DNA from: Pseudoips prasinana
Lineage: Eukaryota; Arthropoda; Insecta; Lepidoptera; Nolidae
Reading direction: 5' to 3'
NCBI GenBank assembly: GCA_951640165.1
Contig: OX621255.1
Span: 32,028,001-32,092,000, forward strand
DNA length: 64,000 nucleotides
The notes under the pieces are model-generated. The model saw only the letters and a program-made list of their open reading frames with translations, searched no databases and had not been told where the DNA came from. The translations under genes and the position numbers were made by a program. Numbering within the stretch: position 1 is the stretch's first letter; each line of letters opens with the position of its first letter. Positions 55,899-64,000 of this stretch are shown one piece after another.

Positions 55899-56364
55899 TT
55901 TGATACAAACTTTTGTAGGTAAAAATTCGAGTCAAAATACATGGGCGGAGTATTTAGTTTGATAATTTTTCCTTTTATTGACTGACGCAGCTTTAGTTAT
56001 CTATCCAGCTCGATAAACTTCACGCTGGAGAATAATGTTTTAAACATAGAAAGAAAGATAAACCTATACTTATATACAATGTTTAATATAAATGTTGGAA
56101 GAAATTTGAAGGTTGTAATCTGTAAATTATAGAAAACCGTTTTGTTTCAAACGAAAATCTTTTTAGGTCTCGTTTTAAATGCGTCAGCTGATACCTTTTA
56201 GTTCAAGAAAAATATGCTCCTCTAGTTACATCTACGATTTATGTCACACCTTGCATATACATATAAATATAGAATTTATGTATCAAATTTGATATTTATA
56301 GCATTACCTATTCGCAATGCAAAGCGTTAATCTAATCTCTAAAATTGGAAATCATTAATTTTAT

Positions 56365-56540
56365 CGTCCGGCGGGTCTCGAACCAGCACAGTAGATGGTA
56401 TCCGGGTAAGAATTCTTGCTAAATTTGATCTGCCAATGTGTATCATTCGTAGTTTAACGCAGAGCGCCTACCCCGGATTGGTAGATGGTGCAGGTTCGAG
56501 ACCCGCCAGATGATTAAATTTAATATTTCCCATTTTTGAG
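56365..56540. mobile_element. SINE-5 inverted pair
   Basis: GGCGGGTCTCGAACCAGCAC (minus head, 56370) faces GCAGGTTCGAGACCCGCC (plus head, about 56490). Two SINE-5 heads point toward each other across about 80 bp. Confidence 0.7.
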
Positions 56541-56831
56541 ATTAGTTTTTATTGGTTTGGGTTTACTTACCTAATTTGTTACCACTCAGCCGTGGAGATA
56601 ATAGAGCATAATCGTTGATTAGAGTAGCAATTGAATCCATACGAGGAAAGAAATTAATAAAAAATATATACTGTTGCTCCAACCTCATTTTCAAAAATCA
56701 AATCATCATCAAAAATCAACTATTAACGGCATACCTTCCTCTTTATAATGAAATAAACATCCGATCATTCATATTTAAAAACAGCTTTAGCTTATAGAAC
56801 ACATTCCTTAATAATAACATTAATAATTTCA

Positions 56832-57035
56832 TGTTGTGTTTCTGAGTGTGAGTAAGGTCGCCAGAGCTCATCGGGGTGGCGGGGGAAGGGTCAGCAACAC
56901 TTGTTTGCTGACTCTTAAAGGCCGGCAACGCACTCGCGACTCCTCTGGTGTTGCGAGTGTCCATGGGCGGCGGTGATCACTTACCATCAGGCGGTGACCC
57001 ACTTGCTCGTTTGTCAACCTCTGACATAAAAAAAA
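56832..57035 (+). repeat. Interspersed repeat GCCGGCAACGCACTC
   Basis: CTTAAAGGCCGGCAACGCACT to TCAGGCGGTGACCCACTTGC, then CTCGTTTG and an A run. A common lepidopteran repeat with LINE-like tail, 110 bp before poxin exon 3. Confidence 0.75.
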
Positions 57036-57147
57036 GCATTTTTCTTTGAATATCAATATAACACCTCTTATTGGAAAACCCTGTATATTTTTCTTGTATT
57101 AGTCTTTTGATTAGTATTAGATAATAAAATGGAAACACCAATTGCAG

Positions 57148-57339
57148 GTGTTCATCAACCGCACAAAACGGCTATTCCTGATGTCGTCGGACGGGGCGCT
57201 GGCGCAGTGGCGCTGCGCCCCCACCTTCGAGTCGGCCAACCTGTACGTGGCGGGCGCGCCCGTCGTCAACAAGGACGGCGAGCTGGTCTCCGTCGTCACC
57301 GCCAAGAGGGGCAACCACTACGCTGTCTCCGGCTTCGAG
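57148..57339 (+). CDS. Poxin-family protein, exon 3 of 4
   Basis: 192 bp, phase 0 (acceptor ACCAATTGCAG, donor GAG|GTAACA), residues 87-150. Contains the family's most recognisable block: YVAGAPVVNKDGELVSVVT (119-137), then GNHYAVSGF (141-149). In trypsin-like proteases the equivalent block surrounds the Ser. In poxins the fold is reused for phosphodiester cleavage, and no G-x-S-G is present here (AGAPVV). Codon GC content is very high. Confidence 0.85.
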
Positions 57340-57367
57340 GTAACAAGTCATGCAACATTTCCTATAG

Positions 57368-57933
57368 CAGGGTTTCTTTAACTTTTTGCAGTCACGGACC
57401 ACTTTCACGATATAAAAACTTGAGAGGTGTCAAGGGACACCCGGATGGAACGAAGTTATTTCTTATTATTTATTATGTACAAAAAACCTGTATACACTCA
57501 ACAAAAATAATCGTCGCGACACCACACTGTTCAATGTGAAATAGAAATGAAAATATCTGGCTTGCTTTCTATAAGAGAGAGAGAGAGACAGACAGAGAAA
57601 CATGCGCACGCCGCACAGCTGCAAAAAGTGTCGTCACAACTTTTCGTAAGATTTTTTCCGTCTAGCCCCCTTTCACAACGCGCGATAAGGAACTTCGTTC
57701 CAAAAATTCCACGGACCCCTGGCCAAGAATATTTTAACTAAAGAAAACGCCTTAGTAGTTCAGTCTTTGTTCAATTTACTCATGTTTTATGGGTGACGAT
57801 ACGTTGTCGTCGCGGTGAGTTCTTGGCTTAACCTAGAGGAGAGTATTACACTATTTCCTAGTAAATAGGTTAAGAGTTAACTAACCTGCGGACCCCTGAT
57901 GCACATAGGCACCATTACCTTTAAAAAACCCTG
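57368..57933. mobile_element. hAT-type MITE containing repeat F
   Basis: Ends CAGGGTTTCTTTAA and TTTAAAAAACCCTG, flanked by TCCTATAG (57360-57367) and TCCTATAA (57934-57941), an 8-bp duplication with one mismatch. CAGGG termini and 8-bp duplications are typical of hAT. It begins 28 bp after the exon 3 splice donor and holds repeat F at 57417-57705. Confidence 0.85.
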
Positions 57934-59564
57934 TCCTATAAGGATTTTCCTCGAGTTTAGTTATTAATAAATTACATTCTTTGTTGGTATACAGCGAATA
58001 CACAAATGACTTCATAGAAATAAGTTCTCGTGTTAAAATCCTCCGGATTTCTTCCATGAAATGATCATTTTACCTGAATTATATAGCTTATTGAATGTTC
58101 TTAAGGAATAACCAAGCTTCATGAATCTTTTATTTTTATACAATTTAAAGGAAACGTTTAAAATTAATGACAGTATTAAATATGTTACAACCTTTTCAAC
58201 TTTGTTCCTATTAGAGAAATATGTTGCCTTAAAATACAATAATTACGTTGTTATGTCTGGTATGTCAGTATGTTATATTAGACCAGGGTCGATAATTTTT
58301 AAAACCATAAAAAATAAAGTAGGATGAAACCCATTAGAAAAGGAGGGGAATACTATAAAAATGAAAGGAAAAATAATTTACGGGCGATCTGAGGTCGGGA
58401 AGGGGATGGGGGTGAGTTTTTAAGGGTAAAAAATGGTTTTTCTCGATTTCCAGCAAAAGTAAAAGTCCTATCGAAAAAAGTCAAATGGCAAAGTTGTAGG
58501 TAATAAAAAGATCTAAAACTTTTGTATTTACACTTTCTTCACATAACCTCAAAATTTATGTGAAATATTCAAAAAACCAAGTTTTTGGTTTTTTATTTTT
58601 ATCTTTTACAATTTTTTTTATTTTTTAACGAAATTTAGTGAAAACTTACCTTTTGATGTCCCAAATACGCTGTAATTTATTTGATTAAAAATATTTATTT
58701 ATTCACCTTATTTTGAATTAATATCGAAAAACCACCCTAATTTTCAATCGAAAAGTCACCCGTCAAAATATCAGCTTTTTTCAAAAAGTTGGTATGTTTT
58801 CTGTTCGTTGAAATCTCTACTTTCCGATGGTGAAAAAAAATATATATGTTACTATAGTAAATCTTCTCAGAAAATGCAAAAAACGAAAAAAACTTGGATT
58901 CGATTTTTTTTAATTATTATAAATCATTTCATCTAAAAAATGTGATTGCTGCAATTTGTTTCAATTAAAAAGTTGATTTATTTAATGCTAATTACATTTA
59001 TGTCATAGAAAATCTCATTATATATAAATATAAATCGTACAATTTAATGTAGATACTTTATTCTGATTACGTTATTCATTACAATATTTTTAAACACATT
59101 AATCTTATCATTCATAAATACCTTATCTTCAATTCTAATCACTTATCCATTAGTTTTTGTCTTTTTGGTGTCATTTCTTCATCTTAGATTCGCCAAACAT
59201 CTCCAATTCTAGTAGATCTTCGAAATTTATTTATTTATTTATTTTCACAAAAAAAAACGTACATGTTACATTTAGCAATGATCTCTGCACTAAGCACGCA
59301 GGCTTGTCTTGCAGGAACCAATTATTTTACATTTATAAAGAATTGGTACATACAACTCTTAAATTACTAGGTACAAACAAGATAAAATTAAAATAATAAA
59401 AAAAAATAATTAGAGACAATACAACAGAATATAGAAACTTATTGAAAAAAAAAAAATCTTTAATATTACATAGATATAGAAATAGATATTTATCTAATAT
59501 TAAAAATATATATGTTAATAATAATAGTAAAACACAATATAATTAAGTAATGAATGGAAAAAGT

Positions 59565-59566
59565 TC

Positions 59567-59633
<67 letters not shown>

Positions 59634-59655
59634 TGTGTGTGTGTGGGTGTTTGTG
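59565..59655. repeat. GT microsatellite
   Basis: About 40 GT dinucleotides with a TATG and a GGGT interruption. The His/Thr-rich frame across it is an artefact. Confidence 0.9.
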
Positions 59656-59793
59656 TAGAGTGTGTCAGCAGTTAGTTGATCAGCTGTAGTTCTTAAGAAT
59701 AAGTTCGGTGTCTTCATAGGATAATGACATGAGCCATCCCCTAATTACATCTTCATGACTATCACCTTCTTCCTCTCCAACATTATTTCCAGA

Positions 59794-59985
59794 CTACGTT
59801 GGTTCTTCATCCACAATTTCTTCTGAATCATTAACTTCCTCGTAGGTTTCTTCTTCAATATTGGAGCAATTTTCAGAACCATGACAGTTTGAACATAAAT
59901 TTGTGTATTTTAAACCATGTTTTCGGCAACCACATTTTAAACTATTACATCCAGTTTCACAGCTGCAGCAAATATTTTTGAGCAA
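59794..59985 (-). pseudogene. Cys-rich C-terminal domain remnant of a transposon protein
   Basis: 63-codon minus-strand frame: CCSCETGCNSLKCGCRKHGL, then a NLCSNCHG...C pattern and an acidic tail. In-frame residues upstream (IMPKFSQKE, stop, IPEIL) extend the similarity. C.C...C....C.C.K.GL.C..-C..C.G tails end several insect mobile-element proteins (general knowledge). It is the only coding trace inside the long-TIR element and probably belonged to it. Confidence 0.6.
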
Positions 59986-61607
59986 TATTTCCGGAATTCA
60001 TTCTTTTTGTGAAAATTTGGGCATAATTCCACGTTGATATTACCAAATCGGCTAAAAGTTTGGTATTAAAAATATATTAACGATATATATTTTATGGATT
60101 TTTAATATATTTTTTATAGATTTTTAATATATTTTTTATGTATTTTGAAATATTATTGTTTTCCATGGGATTAACTTAATTTGTTTGTGCAAAATTAAAG
60201 AGATTATTATTAGTATGTATGTAGTAAGACCCAGTCTGCAGTCCCCACTTCTCCATGAAATACCTTTTGATGGGCTACTATTTTTCGTAGGTCACTCAGG
60301 TATATAATTTATCTTAAAATAGTTATAAATAGACATCTTACGCATATAATTTAAAGAAGATTCGACAACTTTCTCCAAATATTGTAGATGTCTTATTAAA
60401 TAATATTTTTATTGCAATTTTTTTTATCAATGTAGTATTTAATCTAATGTTTTTCGAGTAATAAAGTGTTAGTTTTAATAAATAGCTCATAATTTTTTAT
60501 AATTATAAACAAAAATTCGAATTCGAGTTTTTTTCGATTTTTGTATTTTCTGAGAAGATTTACTATAGTAACATATATATTTTTTTTCACCATCGGAAAG
60601 TAGAGATTTCAACAAACCGAAAACATACCAACTTTTTGAAAAAAGCTGATATTTTGACGGGTGAGTTTTCGATTGAAAATTAGGGTGTTCTTTCGATATT
60701 AATTCAAAATAAGGTGAAAAAATAAATATTTTTAATCAAATAAATTACAGCATATTTGCGACATCAAAAGGAAAGTTTTCACCAAATTTCGATAAAAATA
60801 AATAACATTGTAAAAGATAAAAATAAAAAACCAAAAACTTGGTTTTTTGAATATTTCACATAAATTTTGAGGTTATGTGAAGAAAGTGTAAATACAAAAG
60901 TTTTAGATCTTTTTATTACTTACAACTTTGCCATTTGACTTTTTTCGATAGGACTTTTACTTTTGCTGGAAATCGAGAAAAACCGTTTTTTACCCTTAAA
61001 AACTCACCCCCATCCCCTTCCCGACCTCAGATCGCCCGTAAATTATTTTTCCTTTCATTTTTATAATATTCCCCTCCTTTTCTAATGGGTTTCATCCTAC
61101 TATTATTTTTTTTCACTTTTTATTATTTTTAAAGGCTTCTACCCTGGTCTATATGTACGTTTGTATGTTTTAAACAACACAATCGATTTCAAATTGTCTA
61201 TATAACATCCAGATACCTACCATTTAGGAGCTTTCATTAAATTGGATATATAGATAAAGGAATAAAAGATATCATAAAAAAATATTCCTAAATCCCTGAA
61301 GATCAACTTGAAAGTGTACGATTTGATATTTGGCTGGAGAGTTACATGCAGAAGGCGGTTTTGCTGGCGAATGCCAGGATTGTGCGGAAATTTCTCTCCG
61401 TATATCCCAAATATACTATGAGTTGTATTTGTATTAAAGTACCCTTATACATATTACTTGTAGGTAACTGTAAATAATATTGTCAATAAACTTGTGATAA
61501 TAATAAGGAAATATATCTGATTGAACACGGAGCTGTTGGGCCTCTAAATTTGAGGTCCTCCACCACTTTCTAAATAAAGATTTAACCGTTATTCTGTTTT
61601 CCTCCAG

Positions 61608-61883
61608 GGTGAAGGCGGCTACTTCGACACACCGGAACCGTGGTGTGTCTACGACACCCCGGAAGGAGGTTCTGTCTACGGGAAAAAGAGCTATACGTCC
61701 CGCGACGAGTTGCGAGCGTACGTCGCGTCTCTTCCCCCCATCGAGGTATCAAAGGAGCACCCCACTATCCCCGTACTACACCGAGGACATAGCCCCAGAA
61801 TTGCCCTGCTCGCCGAGAATGGCAAACAGATTAGCCATCATTATTTGACAGGTGTTATTACCACGGATATTGAGTATTTGTAA
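61608..61883 (+). CDS. Poxin-family protein, terminal exon
   Basis: Acceptor TTTTCCTCCAG, phase 0, 91 codons to TAA at 61881-61883. Residues 151-241 include WCVYDTPEGGSVYGKKSY (162-179), DELRAYVASLPP, and a C-terminal lobe with IALLAENGKQISHHYL. Tyr179 sits where the family's catalytic Tyr is expected. The residue four further on is Asp183 (Arg182 before it), not the Lys of vaccinia poxin, so catalytic competence needs an alignment. Reading through the GAG|GTATCA sequence is preferred over splicing because the downstream residues resemble the family C-terminus and end at a stop at the right length. Confidence 0.82.
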   Translation, partial: GEGGYFDTPEPWCVYDTPEGGSVYGKKSYTSRDELRAYVASLPPIEVSKEHPTIPVLHRGHSPRIALLAENGKQISHHYLTGVITTDIEYL

Positions 61884-62062
61884 GATCCCAGTAATATAAT
61901 GACATGATCGTTCTCCGAGATATGTCGCTGCAATCACCACGGCATGTCACGGCAATATCAGTGACAAGTGGAAAATGGTGTGAGAAGAGCAACACGCCTA
62001 CCATACGAAGATACTTATATACTATTTTCGTGTCATTGGCATTTGTTTATAGAATGTATAGC

Positions 62063-62068
62063 AATAAA
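62063..62068 (+). terminator. Poly(A) signal of poxin gene
   Basis: AATAAA 180 bp after the stop, in unique sequence and before the MITE at 62518. Confidence 0.65.
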
Positions 62069-62517
62069 GTTTTGATATTAATGTCATAAATCTGGATACC
62101 GCGAGATTTAATAGGATTTTTCTAATAGTCAATTAAAACGCCATACTTTTTTATTCACAACGACTAGTATTGTATTATCTATTATATAAAATACAAGTCA
62201 TATTTATTACCTTTACCTCAATTGTAAGACTAGGTGGACATAATTCATCACCTACTATGGTCTATGGGTTCCTATATTCAGTCTAACGACAGTTATATTT
62301 TAACAAATTAATATCCTTTTGTTTAGTTTAACGATTAGTATGAATGTAGGAACACAATTGCCGGCTATATAGCCACCCACACGACGATATCTCCAGTATA
62401 CCACAACAATATTAAACGGTTATAACTTCTTTATGTCACAAAGATTACAATAATCAACAGAAGATGGTCAAAATGAGACATGTTAACCAACATCCGTCGA
62501 GGCGCCTCATGGCAGTC

Positions 62518-62702
62518 TGTGCCTCTAGCACGAGTTCCTGCAGTTTACTTACTCGATCACACGTACAGTTTCCTCTCATACATTGAGCACCAGAGTTTTA
62601 GTTCTTAATAGTTTCCGCGAGAGGCGCTGGTGCTCAATGTATGGGACGAAACTGTACGTGTGATCGAGTAAGTAAACTGCAGGAACTCGTGCTAGAGGCA
62701 CA
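62518..62702. mobile_element. MITE-H, complete fold-back copy
   Basis: TGTGCCTCTAGCACGAG.../...CTCGTGCTAGAGGCACA. Arms of about 75 bp, nearly perfect, around a unique TTAGTTCTTAATAGTTTCCG core. About 450 bp downstream of the poxin poly(A) signal. Confidence 0.88.
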
Positions 62703-63259
62703 GTTCTAAAACGAAATCTGTGAGAATAACAACCCAGCATGTCATATTAAACTTGTGGGACTAACATGGTGACGATACTGGTACTATGGTGTGTGAATAG
62801 CCAACATAACAACCGAGCAAGACAAGCAGTTCGCTGGTAAATTTATTGGCTTAGTTAATAACGCGTGACAAAAATCTGCCATTATTTAACTTTATTGTGT
62901 GACTTACCACAATACAAATACAAAAATGATTTATTTCATCTCCACAAATTACATGATATTAACATGAAACAAAATGTATAAAAGTTGCAACTTGTGGGAT
63001 ATCTGGAGCCCAAACTAAGCCAAGGCCTGTATTTTGGCACTCCAGGCCCCAATAGTAGCATTTAATGTACAAAAGTGGCAACTTCAACACGATGACCCAT
63101 TGTACCTTTATGACATATCAATTAAGTAAATTTTTAATTTATGTGATAAAATACATTTTTGTAATAAGTGTAGCTTTTTATAGTAAGTATTTAAGTAAAG
63201 TTTAGAAAATAATTCGACTTTTTCTTATTTTGTTTGGATATTTTAAATTATATTTCAGG
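62703..63259. other. Unassigned AT-rich DNA
   Basis: No gene. CCAAACTAAGCCAAGGCC near 63011 vaguely recalls a SINE body, but no head is seen. Confidence 0.5.
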
Positions 63260-64000
63260 TTCTGGCACCTGTGACTAGATTTAAAATTAAGAAATTAATT
63301 TAGAAGACCTAATTCTTAGCATTCCATGGCTTCACCGTGAAGAGACCGGGTCCATCGCGTGGTAGAGGAGGGAACACTCGACAGTCTGACACTTGCGACT
63401 CAGATGTAGGTTTAAGGCCCCCTGTGATGCATCAACCCTCACCTTCTCTGACTCTCAATGTGGGGAACACTGACACTCTTCCTAGCCAAATTTGGTATGA
63501 TCCTAAAAATTCCGCTTTGGATACTCGTTCAAATTTAGAACGAGTACCCAAAACGTTTTTCCCAAACCCAAAAATTTCTTCTTATAGCCCTTTTTACGTA
63601 TCCGATTTTCTGAGCCGCAGGCCACAATTGTCGTTGACAGAGGAACAACGGACACTTTGTACGTTTTTCTTTCATTCCCAGCTTTATATGAAGGCCATGT
63701 TCGGGGAACATAGTCCTCGTGTACGCCTGGGAGTGACAGACAGACTTATAAAATGTTCACTGCTCCTCTGTCAATGATAATAGTGTATAATTGTTGTACT
63801 ATGAACGCGTTCAACAAGGCTGGCCGTGCGTTTCAGCGCTTTTGCCAAATCTGCTATTGGAATCAAATATAACAGCTCACATAGGGCCCTTAAATTGATC
63901 CTCGGTGCTTTTGCAGCTGACTCCTCTTGTTGCAATTCTCTCGTTTTATGAGGCTATAGCCTCTTTGCATCATTCTTTCTCCCGCTTTGCTCTGGAGGGA
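63260..64000 (+). mobile_element. Internally deleted relative of the R1-like LINE
   Basis: A 5' region with its own ORF is joined near 63818 to the last about 40 bp of the RT frame (GTGCGTTTCAGCGCTTTTGCC, then ATTGGAATCAAATATAACAG) and 3' UTR of the element at 2535-4790. The UTR runs off the window at 64000. Confidence 0.8.
63337..63777 (+). CDS. ORF1-like reading frame of the deleted LINE
   Basis: About 146 open codons. The first codon in this frame is GTG; the upstream ATG at 63326 meets a stop after four codons, so the true start is uncertain. It begins with a basic Gly/Arg segment (RPGPSRGRGGN), has SYSPFYVSDFLSRRPQLSLT and ends ...RLIKCSLLLCQ before two stops. It probably derives from LINE ORF1 (nucleic-acid-binding coat protein), because it precedes the LINE 3' end in the same orientation. 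No zinc knuckle or known domain is visible. Confidence 0.5.
   Translation: MKRPGPSRGRGGNTRQSDTCDSDVGLRPPVMHQPSPSLTLNVGNTDTLPSQIWYDPKNSALDTRSNLERVPKTFFPNPKISSYSPFYVSDFLSRRPQLSLTEEQRTLCTFFFHSQLYMKAMFGEHSPRVRLGVTDRLIKCSLLLCQ

Larger units (their letters stand above)
58279..61151. mobile_element. 2.87-kb element with TIRs of about 640 bp
   Basis: Ends TAGACCAGGGT and ACCCTGGTCTA, possible 3-bp duplication TAT. The arms run 58279-58925 and 60505-61151 and are long and similar but not identical, with many small differences. The centre (58926-60504) is AT-rich and carries a Cys-rich reading frame on the minus strand and a GT microsatellite. It lies wholly in poxin intron 3. No intact transposase; superfamily unassigned. 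Confidence 0.88.

Noticed and set aside
57129..57539. 136-codon frame starting MET in front of poxin exon 3
   Set aside because: It reads exon 3 in the wrong frame and continues into a MITE; the in-frame spliced reading matches the protein family.
59490..59717. His/Thr-repeat protein
   Set aside because: Translation of a GT microsatellite.
53470..61883. Recent viral (baculovirus or poxvirus) insertion
   Set aside because: Four exons with standard introns, insect-like GC-rich codon use and intron transposons of different ages indicate a long-resident host gene; no neighbouring viral genes are seen.

Overview
This window looks like nuclear DNA of a lepidopteran (butterfly or moth). It is AT-rich and densely packed with interspersed elements of types common in Lepidoptera: tRNA-headed SINEs, 3' ends of several non-LTR retrotransposons (LINEs), and palindromic MITEs. 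Two spliced host genes on the + strand show through. No operons, CRISPR arrays or bacterial features are present. Family names such as SINE-1, repeat A and repeat K are labels used only within this annotation. Layout: (1) 1-7200 holds the last three coding exons I can see of a GUCD1-type gene (exons 1453-1543, 4929-5116, 6682-6871). Its introns carry a 2.2-kb R1-like LINE, a SINE and a MITE; the 5' exons lie outside the window. (2) 7200-53400 is about 46 kb of nested transposable elements. It includes a 2.04-kb fold-back transposon with hairpin-array ends and an 8-bp target duplication (27292-29330), a 608-bp tandem duplication joined by a perfect 135-bp palindrome (14952-16100), two CR1/jockey-like LINE ORFs on the minus strand (36995-38053 and 39630-41939), and about ten copies of a 0.66-kb repeat, two of them nearly identical. 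Two isolated first-exon candidates (26087-26118 and 34400-34465) sit behind TATA boxes. (3) 53470-61883 holds four exons, all separated by phase-0 introns, encoding a protein of about 241 residues. I recognise it as a poxin-family protein, the cGAMP nuclease family shared by poxviruses (vaccinia B2), baculoviruses (P26) and Lepidoptera. Its introns carry a hAT-type MITE starting 28 bp after an exon, and a 2.87-kb element with terminal inverted repeats of about 640 bp. A poly(A) signal lies at 62063. (4) 62500-64000 holds a fold-back MITE and an internally deleted relative of the R1-like LINE, cut by the window edge. How the genes might work together: poxin would degrade 2'3'-cGAMP and so tune cGAS-STING-type signalling. 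GUCD1-like proteins belong to the Guanylate_cyc_2 family, whose role in insects is not well defined. Their adjacency here (46 kb of repeats apart) is not evidence of a functional link. A recurring oddity is near-perfect inverted duplications with loops of 3-10 nt, scattered over the window and resembling template-switch events.
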